The notes under the pieces are model-generated. The model saw nothing but the letters and a program-made list of their open reading frames with translations. It ran no database searches and was not told the DNA's origin. Shown piece after piece: positions 45,463 to 55,692 of a stretch of 64,000 bases of DNA (the stretch's first letter is position 1; each line of letters opens with the position of its first letter). The DNA is from Dacryopinax spathularia (Eukaryota > Basidiomycota > Dacrymycetes > Dacrymycetales > Dacrymycetaceae), in NCBI GenBank assembly GCA_037974965.1, contig JBBPFI010000010.1:992001-1056000 (forward strand), read 5' to 3'. The position numbers and the translations under genes are program-made.

Positions 45463-45951
45463 TGCGATGGTTGAGTTGCGTGGTGAGTGCTACGGAAATT
45501 GGAGCACAGGCGCCAGTTCAGCTGCGGAGCGCGGTTGGCGAGAGCGACCTTATGCTGGGTTTCGTTTGGGCATCATTGGCGGCTGGCGCTTTCAATGTAG
45601 AGAGAGTATGTGGACCTCCAGCAGTGTTCGCTTGTGCACAGCTTGCGGTTTGATGCGGCTTGATGAGGAGTCATCGATGGGCAAGGAAGGGAGCGATTGG
45701 CCCTAGCCTTAGGCTCTCAAGGCCCGGCTGTACATCTGATAACGATACTAAGAATAGGGGCTCTCAAGAACGTGCGCTGGCTGTCAAAGGCAAAGATGGC
45801 ACAGCGTCATGGATAAGGTCACGCAATAGGACGGTTCTTAGTTTATAGGTTGTGCTCAGTCTGTCGTGGGCACAGCGCGCTGCGTTGCTTCAGAAGTCCG
45901 CTGACCTAGAGTGCTCACTTTAGCAAGTAATATCAAGATTCATAATTCTCA
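45463..45951. other. Spacer upstream of G8
   Basis: About 490 bp before the F-box tail fragment; no other feature supported. Confidence 0.45.
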
Positions 45952-46217
45952 TCACGATCCATGTATGTACACACAGGTGCATTAGTATCTTGTCTACACA
46001 ATCATCCCGCACCATGAAATCCCACTCTGGCCCAGTACACGTAATTGTGAGCGAGGTTCGACCTTCTGCTGCGTTCCACCGAGGTTCGAACATCGTCCTG
46101 ATCTCTCCTGGCCAACCATCTCGTTGCCGGGTCCATGCCCCATCAGTCGTGCCTTGAGGTGTGATCGCATTCAGCTTGAGGAATTTAGGCTGGGTGAGGG
46201 CCAGTCTTCGCGCCGAT
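45952..46217 (-). pseudogene. Orphan C-terminal fragment of an F-box gene
   Basis: The minus-strand translation reads ADRREDWPSPSL, then after a one-base frame change FLKLNAITPQGTTDGAW, GEIRTMFEPRWNAAEG and LTITCTGPEWDFMVRDDC. This aligns with the last about 85 residues of F-box protein C (DRLQDWYLPNLHTV, GAWTGRHKLWPDEIRTMF, CTGPDWDFTVRDEC). It begins directly after the stop codon of F-box gene B, which already has its own C-terminus. So it is a second, orphan 3' end left by duplication or recombination, not part of a working gene. Confidence 0.75.
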
Positions 46218-46220
46218 CAG

Positions 46221-47706
46221 CTACACATAATTGAGCATAGTGGTCAGCTCGCTGGGGCCTTTTGCTCCCAAATCGAACACTCTGATGGTAAAAGCGGGGC
46301 TTGCAATGTGGACGATAAGAGGGGCTACAACGGCGTCGCATGCAGCCTTCCACCGACCCGTAAGCTGTTCCCTAGCCGTATTTTCCCATGTCTCCATGTC
46401 AAGTGCGGAGGCGCTGCTTCTACCGCCAACCACTTCGTATGTCAGATGGACAAGCTTGGGAAGCCGCCATGATCGCCCTTCAGATGGTTGCCGACAAAGC
46501 TGGTCACCTATGCAAAACCGCTTCCAGAGCGAGCTGCTCGACGGCTTCCCGATGCGTAACCTTTCCAGCTCAGAGAGTTCCACGATAGAAGGCCAAGGGA
46601 TCTTTTGGTGACGCAGATATAACGGGAGTTCCTTGACCCGTGCTGCTTGACGCTTTGCCCACCGGTCGAGGATGCGTGGAGAGTACGCGTCCATCTGGAA
46701 ACCGCCTCCATAATGTGCGGCAGACTCTGCTTCTTCGCCACGAGGCACTTCCCTTGCATCAAGGATGAGGCTCCGAAGTTTTGGCATCCGAAAGTGTCCA
46801 AGCAGTGTGAGCATGTAGTTGTTCGATGTCACATGAAGTTCCCTTAGCTCCTGGAGAACCTCTTCCGGCATCAAGAGATCGGCACTCTCAGCCCAACCCG
46901 ATAGATTCATTTTCTTTGCCTTCGGAAAACTCGACAGCGTTGACAGCAGGCGGTCCGTCTGGTCGTAGCGATCCAGAATAGTATACGAGATATCAGCTGC
47001 CTTCCATGGGGCTTGTGAGTCCACTTCCATATTGCAGAGCTCTAAAGCATGGAGCTTTGGCGCCATCGAGGGGTCAAGGAACGAGAAGATGCGTTGAGGT
47101 GTAATACCATACTTGGGACCAACCCGATATTGGCCAAAAGAAAGAGACGTAAGGTGCAGCCTACGACGTGAGAGCAAGCGCTGGATCGTGAAGGCAGGCA
47201 TTCGGTCATCTGACCACATCAGATTCCAGGCGTCCCGCCCCACCTTGTACGTGAATGATCGCCATCTATATGCGTGCCGACAGACAAGCTCGAGCATCTC
47301 TCCAACAGTCACCTTCTCCAGGCTGTTGTACGCCCTGGGATTTGGCCCGAAAAGATCGATTGTGATGTCAATCGGGCGCTTCGAGCCTGACCTAGAGAGC
47401 CACAGTCGAACTCGCTCGTCCAAATGTTCGGGACCAAGGACGCGGATTGTATGCGCATCGACGACGAGGTCGGTCCATCTGGCCCAAGGCATCAGAGACG
47501 TATCTCATGCTAGCAGAGATAGCCAACAGAGAGGGATGCTCCAGTGCCAGGAGCCTCCAAGCACTGCAAGTTTCCGAAATCGCCCACATCGACGCCGGCT
47601 CATAGTCACGAGCAAAGCTGAATATATGCAGTAGCACGTCTGCGTTCAGCTTGCCAATCCCAGCGCATGCGAAGTACCGAGTGCTTATTTCGTCAGTCAT
47701 ATTCAT
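46221..47706 (-). CDS. F-box / LRR-like protein B (478 aa)
   Basis: The exons are 47706-47528 and 47478-46221, joined by a 49-nt phase-2 intron (GTTGGC to CAG). The join restores PSLWTDLVVDAHTI, the strand that follows the F-box in basidiomycete F-box proteins. The F-box is KLNADVLLHIFSFARDYEPASMW, broken here as KLNADVLLHIFSF and ISETCSAWRLLALEHPSLW. The body has degenerate leucine-rich repeats (LRELHVTSNNYMLTLL, MPKLRSLILDAREV, LERLRIGKPS). It is probably an SCF substrate receptor working with Skp1, cullin and RBX1; the target is unknown. The start is set at MNMTDEIS; an in-frame ATG 39 codons upstream is possible. It is a paralogue of F-box C, with three GNAT genes between them. Confidence 0.82.
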
Positions 47707-47983
47707 GAGCGGGATGAGACAGGAAAGGGAGAGATGAGGAATTGTGAGTCTTGGGCGAAAAGTGATAACGAGGCGGGTGGTGGTCGAGAAGAAAGAGGCG
47801 TCCGCGCATACTGCTTGAGGCATGGTCCCTCTATATCGACGCGCTGCCCGCGTGATCTTCTACTTTCCGACACGAAGAGTGCTAGATGTGGCAGTGTGTA
47901 TAACATGGATTTGCGTAAGCCTTGAGCACACAAGCACCCCCTGTAGATAACCCATGGCAAGGGGAGGTTCATGCCGAATTTGA

Positions 47984-48678
47984 TCAGGCCGGCGCAACGG
48001 ACTGCTGCTTCTTCCTCTCGAAGTACTCCTCATCTAAGATGCCCATCACAACCGCGTCTTCCCAACGACCATCCCTCCACCAGGCCTTTCTCGTAATACC
48101 TTCAACAACGAAGCCGCTAGGACGAATGTCAGGGATCATCCAGACCTGAATGGAGGATACAGGCGAGCGCACCACTTCTCGTAGACCCGTCTCGCGCTCG
48201 CATTCTGCGCATATACGTCGAGTGACACGCGATGGAGGTTCAGCTGCTCAAATGCATGCTGAACGATCCACTCGATCAGCTCCGTGCCGAAACCATTGCC
48301 TTGCCATTGTGGAGCAATGATAATGCCGAGCGACGCATCCCGGTTCTTGGGCATGCGCAGGTGCAGTACGGCGCTGCCCGCGTACAGCTCTCGGTCCCAG
48401 TCCTCCTGCTTCTTCCCCTCCCCCTCAATGCGCTTCTCGGCCTCGTCCCATTTCCGTAGATGTGCATATTCCTTCTTCACCTCGACTATGACGAGCATGA
48501 GCGCCTTGGAAAGGTAGGTATCCTCGTACTCCTTGTACCCGTTCGGAGACATGGGTACCACGTAAGTAGGATTTGCTTTAGACATTGCCCGCTGGTCGTT
48601 TTCTTGAGCAAGCAGATATTGCTTGTCGCTTTCTCGGTAGGCGCGAATGCGGAGGTGCTTGGTCGTTGCGAAGGCCAT
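47984..48678 (-). CDS. GNAT acetyltransferase G9 (212 aa, class II)
   Basis: It starts MAFATTKHLRIRAYRESDKQ. The charged insert is KWDEAEKRIEGEGKKQEDW, DRELYAG. The loop is WQGNGFGTELIEWIVQHAF, followed by LNLHRVSLDVYAQNASARRVYEKC. The intron is 56 nt, not a multiple of three, so it has to be spliced. The final exon is GFVVEGITRKAWWRDGRW, MGILDEEYFERKKQQ with tail SVAPA. A similar QAA.APA tail ends G10 and G11, tying G9-G11 into one subgroup. Confidence 0.88.
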
Positions 48679-49285
48679 GGAGACGTGGGCGAACAGCGAG
48701 GAGCGGCCAGTGGTGTCCAGAGGGGACCGAAGTTGGTGGGAACTTGAAGGAGAGATGGTATAGGGGAGTTATATCGTGGTAACCATCAGGCGCTCATAAT
48801 CATATGTAGCGAAAGAGACGCAGATACGCATGGGAAACGATGTCCTTCGCGCGGAATAGCAGCCCAGCTTCTGAGTCCAGTGAGTCATCGCAACATAGCG
48901 GAACGAAGGTGACCATGTGCATCTCTCCCGGCCGGGCCGACCCTGTGACTTACAGCATGACTGTGGCCTGACTTCTGGGAATCGAATGGATCTGAAGCAG
49001 ATAGAGCTAAGTTACTACTGTCGATATCGGTCATATTCACGTTGCCTAGTCATTGTACCGCGGTCGAGCAGCGATGGCAGGCGGAACGAGCGATAGAGGG
49101 AAGTCCTCATGCTGCGAAGTCGAAGGTCGGCCTCACGCCGAGCAATAACTATAGGGACCTCGTCGACAGAAATTGCAAGGACAGCAGTGTTCGTATTGTG
49201 GGTTTGTTCCGGGGAGGGTTTATGGTACTTGTCGAATGGCAAGTCGGCCTCCTGCCAGTATGCACCATCTCTATGCCGAAGTTCG
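48679..49285. other. Spacer between GNAT G9 and G10
   Basis: 607 bp; a minus frame at 49015-49335 shows no domain and overlaps G10. Nothing called. Confidence 0.45.
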
Positions 49286-49978
49286 TCATGCACGGGCAGC
49301 CTGCGCACCTTTCTTCCTCTCGAAGTACTCCTCATCTAGGATGCCCATCGCGACACAGTCCTCCCAATGCCCATCGACCCACCACGCTTTTCTCGTAACA
49401 CATTCCACCGCGAAGCCGCTGTCAAGAGCATGGGATAACAGCCCTAATCGATAGATGGGGATGCAGACGTACCACTTCTCATATACACGTCGCGCATTCG
49501 CATTATGTGCGTACACCTCGAGAGATATCCGATGGAGGTTCAGCTGCTCGAATGCATGCTGAACGACCCACTCGAGCAGCTCGGTCCCAAAGCCGTTGCC
49601 GTGCCATTGCGGCGCCATGGTGATACCCAACATCGCGTCCCGGTTCTTTGGCATCCGAAGCCTGAGTACAGAACTGCCCGCGAACAGCTCACGATCCCAA
49701 TCCTCTTGCTTCTTGTGGTCTTCTTCAACTCGCTTCTCGCCCTCGTCCCATTTCCTCATATGTGCATACTCCTTCTTTACCTCGACGATGACGAACATGA
49801 GCACACTGGCGAAGTACTTCTCTTCGAAGTCCTTGAAGGCGGCAGCCGACATGGGAACCACATAACCGGGGTTTGCCGTTCGCATGACTCGTTGGTCATT
49901 GCCTTGAGCGAGCATGTACTCTTTGTCACCCTCTCTGTACGCGCGTATGCGAAGATGTTTGGTGGTTGCGAAGACCAT
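49286..49978 (-). CDS. GNAT acetyltransferase G10 (212 aa, class II)
   Basis: It starts MVFATTKHLRIRAYREGD. The charged insert is KWDEGEKRVEEDHKKQEDW, DRELFAG. The loop is WHGNGFGTELLEWVVQHAF, followed by LNLHRISLEVYAHNANARRVYEKC. A 54-nt phase-2 intron without in-frame stop lies at the common site. The last exon is GFAVECVTRKAWWVDGHW, MGILDEEYFERKKG with tail AQAARA. It is the sister of G11: both have MVFATT, HMRKWD, VYAHNA and GFAVE.VTRKAWWVDGHWEDC. Substrate unknown. Confidence 0.89.
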   Translation of the reverse strand: MVFATTKHLRIRAYREGDKEYMLAQGNDQRVMRTANPGYVVPMSAAAFKDFEEKYFASVLMFVIVEVKKEYAHMRKWDEGEKRVEEDHKKQEDWDRELFAGSSVLRLRMPKNRDAMLGITMAPQWHGNGFGTELLEWVVQHAFEQLNLHRISLEVYAHNANARRVYEKWYVCIPIYRLGLLSHALDSGFAVECVTRKAWWVDGHWEDCVAMGILDEEYFERKKGAQAARA

Positions 49979-50750
49979 CGTTGTGCGGTTGAGATGTCGT
50001 AGAGGCGGACCGAGGAGTCGAGCCGGAAGCCAGCCGGACGAGATGAAAGCGTGAGAAGAGATATTATCGTTGGATTGGTAAACCCATCACCGCAGGTCGG
50101 CTTTCAGCTAAGAATAAGTAACTAATCGCTGCGACGTGAGGTCGACTGCATGGAACCGAGCGCTGCGGCTGAGCAAAGCGGAGTCATAGTGAGGTGTTTG
50201 AGGGACCTCCTCGTCCATGCGGGATGGTTTTAGCATGGTACTCTCACGCCCTCATCCTCACATGGCATGCGTTTCAGTCCTTTGCCGCAATACCAGCTCA
50301 AATACGGCTGATCAGATGGAAGTAGCAAAGCTCTGTACGCAAGTCGGCGAGCCGAGCTAAGTACCATTTAGCTTTCACCTCCCTACTCTATCGATAGCAA
50401 CTGCGTGAGCGAAGTGCAGACCATCCGGTGAGGAGAGAGAGGGTCACGTATGTGCGCCAGATCAATGGCCGAACGCGATCGAATGCGGTATCGCCAAAAG
50501 CAGTTCGCTTCGCAAACGACTTGCGGCGTTCTGCAGATATCGTCCAGCAAGACAGCAAGAAGCGCCGTGTGCAGATCAGATTGCACGGTTATGTCCTGCG
50601 CGAACAGCCAGGGATGATACCATCGTAGCATTGTCGGTAACGCGCATATTGCAGTCTTCGACTATCGGAATGGCATGCGTCATCAAGCAGTAATGTTGCC
50701 TATTATAAAATAAGTAGCGGGGGAAGAAAGGAGCTTTGCATCGATAGTCG
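49979..50750. other. Spacer between GNAT G10 and G11
   Basis: 772 bp. A CTGCGGCTGAGCAAAG block at about 50163, followed by GGGACCTCC, resembles the region upstream of G11. No gene called. Confidence 0.45.
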
Positions 50751-51440
50751 TTAGGCAGGGGCGGCCTGTTCTGTTTTCCTCCTCCCGAAGTACTCCTCAT
50801 CTAGGATGCCCATTCCAATGCAGTCCTCCCAATGCCCGTCCACCCACCATGCCTTTCTGGTAACGGACTCCACCGCGAAGCCGCTATGAGAAGCATCAGA
50901 CGAAATCCTCGATGCAAGAACGATGCATGCGTACCACTTTTCATACACCCGTCTTGCACTCGCGTTGTGGGCATACACTTTGAGGGAGACCCGATGAAGG
51001 TTCAGTTGCTCGAAAGCATGCTGGAGGATCCACTGCAGCAGCTCCGTTCCAAAGCCATTGCCTTGCCATTGCGGTGGGATGGAAATGCTGAACATCGCGT
51101 CCCGATTCTTGGGCATGCGAAGGTGTAGGGCAGTGCTGCCGGCGTAGAGCTCTCGATTCCAATCCTCCTGCGTCCTCTCCTCGCCCTCAACTCGCTTCTC
51201 GTCCCCATCCCATTTTCTCATATGCGCGTATTCCTTCTTCACCTCAACGACGACGAACACGAGTGCTTTGGCGATGTACTTGTCTTCGAAGTCTTTGAAG
51301 GCGGCGGCCGAAGTGGGAACCACGTAACCTGGGTTTGCCGCTCGTGTGACTCGCTGGTCGTTGCCTTCAGCAATCATGGACTCCTTGTCGCTCTCCCTAT
51401 AGGCGCGTATTCGAAGATGCTTCGTGGTTGCAAAGACCAT
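50751..51440 (-). CDS. GNAT acetyltransferase G11 (212 aa, class II)
   Basis: The start is MVFATTKHLRIRAYRESDKE; the longer open frame adds 33 unrelated residues. The charged insert is KWDGDEKRVEGEERTQEDW, NRELYAG (Asn replaces the usual Asp before RELYAG). The loop WQGNGFGTELLQWILQHAF is followed by LNLHRVSLKVYAHNASARRVYEKC. A 51-nt phase-2 intron without in-frame stop is at the common site. The last exon is GFAVESVTRKAWWVDGHW, MGILDEEYFGRRK with tail TEQAAPA. It is sister to G10 and is the rightmost array member, next to F-box C. Confidence 0.89.
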   Translation of the reverse strand: MVFATTKHLRIRAYRESDKESMIAEGNDQRVTRAANPGYVVPTSAAAFKDFEDKYIAKALVFVVVEVKKEYAHMRKWDGDEKRVEGEERTQEDWNRELYAGSTALHLRMPKNRDAMFSISIPPQWQGNGFGTELLQWILQHAFEQLNLHRVSLKVYAHNASARRVYEKWYACIVLASRISSDASHSGFAVESVTRKAWWVDGHWEDCIGMGILDEEYFGRRKTEQAAPA

Positions 51441-51898
51441 GACTGAAGGAGGGCTGGAGGCGTGGCGTGGGGAAGGTGGCCGAGCTGAAAGTGCCAACAG
51501 CGACGTTACGGCGGTCTTAGCCGCCACACTATAGAGCACGAGTCCTCAAGACGGAGTAGATAGCAAACATTGAGCAATGCTGATAGCATGGACTACGGAG
51601 GACTGCGGCTGAGTAAAGAGAAGGCATTGTCAGTGCTGTTTGGGGACCTCCGAGTGGTCCACTTCTCACGGGGCCAATTCGGTCTTCGTACATGCTCGCG
51701 CGACATTCCAGTCGTTGGGCGCATCTCCACTTTATTGGATGCCTGCTAACAAGGATGCACCAAAGCAATGCGGGAAGATGTCCAGCCAGTCCCCGGTCTG
51801 GATTTACGGCCTCAAGCATTCGCTTTGGAGCAGCCCTACTCAAGCATCATCAAGGTTTATTTGCTCTCTTACAACTGATCCTGATGTATACGATATCT
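51441..51898. other. Spacer between GNAT G11 and F-box C
   Basis: 458 bp; shares a CTGCGGCTGAGTAAAG block (about 51603) and a GGGGACCTCC block with the G10 upstream region. No gene. Confidence 0.45.
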
Positions 51899-53423
51899 CT
51901 ACACTCTTGCGTCTGCGCACTCATCTCGAACCGTGAAATCCCAGTCGGGTCCAGTACATTTGATAGTCAGCGAGGCGACCCGGGCATTTCGGCTACTCGC
52001 CGGTTTCCACCTGGGTCTGAACATCGTTCTAATCTCGTCTGGCCAAAGTTTATGACGTCCCGTCCAAGCACCCTCGAAGTTTCCTTGTGGAACAGTAGCA
52101 ACCAGATGGACGGTGTGAAGGTTGGGCAGGTACCAGTCTTGGAGTCGATCAGCTTGTTTGGTCTTCTCCGGAAGAGGCGACAGATTCGAGGGAAAGCGAG
52201 TCCAGAAGAGATCGGTCGTAGGGTAGCGGATTTGCAGCGTCTCCAGGCCACGCAATGCGATGATTGAGCCCCAAGGAACGCTTCGAGTAGGCAGGCTTAG
52301 CTCCAGATGGACGAGCAGTGTTGCATGTACACCGAGAAGGGATTCAGACAAGAAGGTTGGGCAGTATGAGCCTGGTCCATGCCTCAGGTCGTCCTCGTCC
52401 CGTTTTGCTTCTGGGAATACTAGAGCCACCCTTCGCAGGACCGGAAGCGCAACGTTTGAGAGGACCTCGGCCATGCACCAGTTGGGCTCCACCAGGAGCT
52501 CCTGCAGCTCGGACAAGGTGATACGAGCTGACTGAGCGTACTGAAGCGGATACCAACCAGTCAAATGTAACTTGCGAGCGAAGGAATATGTCGAAAGGGC
52601 AGTGTGCAAGGAAAGAGTACGAGGGCCGTTTGTGGCGTGATAGGAGAAGTTCGGATTATTCCACTTCTTATCGACCCAAGACACAGTGTTGATATTACTG
52701 AGTCGGACATCTTGCAGTGAAGGCGCCAAGTCCGGTGAGAAGAGATGATATATCATCTCAGGATGAACTGAAGAGGGCAACCAGAGGGCGTCTTGCTGAA
52801 GGCAGAGTGACTGCAGACGTGGCATTGGCCAGCCAAAGGCAGTGCGTATGTCGTCAAGAGCGCGGTCCCCTCCCCGCCAGCCAGGCTTAATTGATGCCGA
52901 GCATATAGTATACGTGAGCGAGCTCCATCTGTATCCTTCTCGAGCGAGATGTAGGAGCATGCAGGCGAGCTGCGCTTCATTCGGCCGACACCGATGAAGG
53001 GCAGTCATCCGGGATAAGTCGAGAGCAATGCGAAGAGCTCTTTCGGTGCCAGAGCGGTTGAGCCAGACTTCCAGCCAAGTTGGCCCGGCTGGTAAATGCA
53101 GGCGCCGTAGAGTGTATTCGTCAATTAATATGTATGTCCATCTGTAAATTTTGCAACAGGCGGGCCGATGTGTCAAATATGGTCAGATGTGTCATATGCT
53201 CGAGAACGCACAGAGACGATTGCTCTACTGCCAGCGACCTCCAACCCCGGCAAGTATGTGAGACAGCGAAGAGGGAAACAGGCTCGACGTCACGACACCA
53301 GGCGAATATCTGAAGAAGTACGTCTGCATTGAGCTTGCAGACAGGTGACTGAGCAGCGACGAGATCTTTCGAGGTTGTAAAAGGCCGTTTGCGAGGAGGT
53401 GGCAACATAAGATGACGATCCAT
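51899..53423 (-). CDS. F-box / LRR-like protein C (484 aa)
   Basis: The exons are 53423-53212 and 53141-51899, joined by a 70-nt phase-2 intron (GTGCGT to CAG) at exactly the same codon as in F-box B. The join gives SSLWTYILIDEYTL. The F-box reads KLNADVLLQIFAWCRDVEP, then VSHTCRGWRSLAVEQSSLW. The body has LRR-like strands (ELQELLVEPNWCMAEVL, LPVLRRVALVF, LRGLETLQIRYP) and a C-terminus with RTMFRPRWKPAS and CTGPDWDFTVRDEC. The start MDRHLMLPPPRKRPF is the first ATG at paralogue-like distance; the open frame continues upstream with unrelated sequence. It is a likely SCF receptor, marks the right border of the island, and is the template relative of the orphan tail at 45952-46217. Confidence 0.82.
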
Positions 53424-53986
53424 ATTGTCGACTTCGGTCGTGGAAGTCTCTTTCAACAAAAGAGCTAGCGAGTCGAAAGTTGAAGAGCAGAGGTCAAGGT
53501 TCAATACAGTATACGAACAAGCCGAGATGTCCAGTTGGTAGGAGCAGAAAGAGACGGGACGGATGCGCAACGTGTCAGGGTTGCACGTGATCGCACCGAC
53601 ATCGCAGGCCCGACCAGCAGACGGAGTGAACTCCGGCATCCGACGGTAGAAGACGCAGCATAGACATTGCATTTCCCTTCCATACCGCTTTTGTACATGC
53701 GACATGCTAGACAAGAACAGAACAGAACAGAACGAATGATGGTGTAGGTATGAGAATAAAGGATAGAGGGTAGGGAGTTCGCCTGTTCCTGCTCTCCCGC
53801 AGGCGCGCGTAATACTTCTCGGTGTTGCCCGAGGTTGGGAGGTTTTGTGTGCCACTTCTGCCGTTCGCCGCCTCTTGATCCGCTCCGCCCCATCCGCTCC
53901 GCCCCATCCGCCGCAACTCCTCCACGCTGGCTCCTTTCGTTTTCCCTTCGCCCGTCAGACATTGGCCGACCGAGCACGCCACTTCC
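53424..53986. other. Right border of the island
   Basis: Between F-box C (start side) and the SEC61 stop. An upstream extension of the F-box C frame crosses it without motifs. A tandem AGAAC repeat (about four units) occurs near 53712-53735. Confidence 0.4.
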
Positions 53987-55692
53987 TCAACCCATCAGAT
54001 CCCCAAACGCCTGCATCTCCGGCCCACCACTCTCCTTCATCCCAATCTCCCAATAGCTATAAATGATCGTGACAGCCATCAAGATCCCCGTCCCGCTCCC
54101 CAACGCGCCCATCAAATCCGCCGCAACAGAAAGCATACCGAGTATCGCCCCTCCAAAAGCAGCAGCAGTGGGGATAACGCGCTTGAGTTCCTTGTACATG
54201 CTCCCTTCGCGGTGGCCGGCCATGACCATCCCTTGTTCCTTGAGGTTGCGCGCGACTTCGCGTGGGCCAGAGCCGGAGACTTCGATCCAGGTTTTGGAGA
54301 AGAGCGCGCAGGCGGCGACGACGAAGCCGATGTAGATTATCGTGTGGAGGGGGTCGATGAGCGCCATCTTGAGCGTGTGGGGCGGGGACATGTAGTACGC
54401 GATGCCGGAGACGGCTTGCAGCTGGCTGGAGTCTTCGAGGGGCTACCGCAGAACATGTCAGATCGCGCATATATGTTAGTGTTCGTTGGAGTGCGTACCT
54501 CCCAGACACCAATAAGACGAACGAGGAAATTCTCCGGAGCGCGGTTGTACAGCATTTGGCTGATCAGGTAGACGTTGCTCTGCAGAGCAGACTGCAGCAT
54601 GATAGGCATGTTGCTCGTATAGAACAGCTTGACCGGGTACGTCCCGCGCTGACCACGGAAACGGTTGCTCTTCACGGGGATCTCGATCCTGAAGCCCTGC
54701 AGATAGATCACGACGGCGAAGACGATGACGGTGGCGATGAGGTTCCAGACGTTGGGCAGGCGGTCCCGGAAGAAAGCTTCCTTCAGAGCGCGGGACTTGT
54801 CGTGCCATGTGAAGAGGAGGTGGAAGAGGGCGATGATCGCGCCCTCGAACTCGGGGCCACGGCCCGTGTTGACGGTCGTGGGGGAGAAGGCTTTCCAGAC
54901 GATGGACTCGCAGATGTTGGTCGCGATGAAGAGGGAGATACCGGAGCCAAGACCGTACCCCTTCTGCAAGAGTTCGTCGAGCAGAATAACAATAAGGGAC
55001 GCGGCGACCAGCTGGAGGATGAGCAGCAGGCAGACACCAGCACCGAGGTCGCGGGGCTGGCCGTAGAGACCGGTGAGGACGTAGACGGTAGCCTGACCGA
55101 GAGAGATAATCAAGGCAAACACTGAAGATCCTGTAAGCAAGGGAATCGAATGCTGAAGACACGGTGCACGCACATTTCTGAGCAGCACCAAACAGAGCGC
55201 GGTCCTCCTTCAGCTGGAAGTCAACCTCAATCAGGTTCGCGCCGGCCAAGAGCTGCATGATCATTCCCGAAGTGACGATAGGCGTGATACCCAATTCCAT
55301 AAGCGTTCCCCGGTTGGAGGCGAGGATGACACGCATCCAGTAGAGCGGGTCGGACGAGTCGGAGGACATGATGCCGTACCTGCGAGGCATAGAGGTCAGA
55401 GGCGTGGTCGCGTGACGCATGTTGACCGTACGTACAGAGGCACCTGGCTACAAACCAGGAAGATGAGGAGCGTCACAGCTGTCCATAATACCTTCTGGTT
55501 GAAGGGGACCTGCAGGTACCATTAGACAAGATTTCTGGAGGTCAGACACGGTGCTACGCACTTTTCGGTCCGGCGAGGATATTTCAGGGAGGATTGGCAA
55601 GAACGGCCGAACGAGGTAGAGGAATCGGACTGCAAAAATCGCGTTCAGTCCCGTCTCTCACTTATTCCATAGTGATACTCACAGCCGCTCAT
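53987..55692 (-). CDS. SEC61: Protein translocon subunit SEC61 alpha
   Basis: The pore-forming subunit of the endoplasmic reticulum translocon. Minus exons start with MSG joined across an intron to [20 protein letters not shown] (exon 1 only ten bases). Then come [57 protein letters not shown] (plug region), [38 protein letters not shown] and [39 protein letters not shown] and the cytosolic loop with [15 protein letters not shown] follow, ending [10 protein letters not shown]. About ten membrane spans give the complete family length of about 476 aa. It marks the right flank of the island. Confidence 0.96.

Noticed and set aside
53424-53855. N-terminal extension of F-box C
   Set aside because: The frame stays open but is unlike F-box B and contains no motif; the ATG at 53423 fits the paralogue better.
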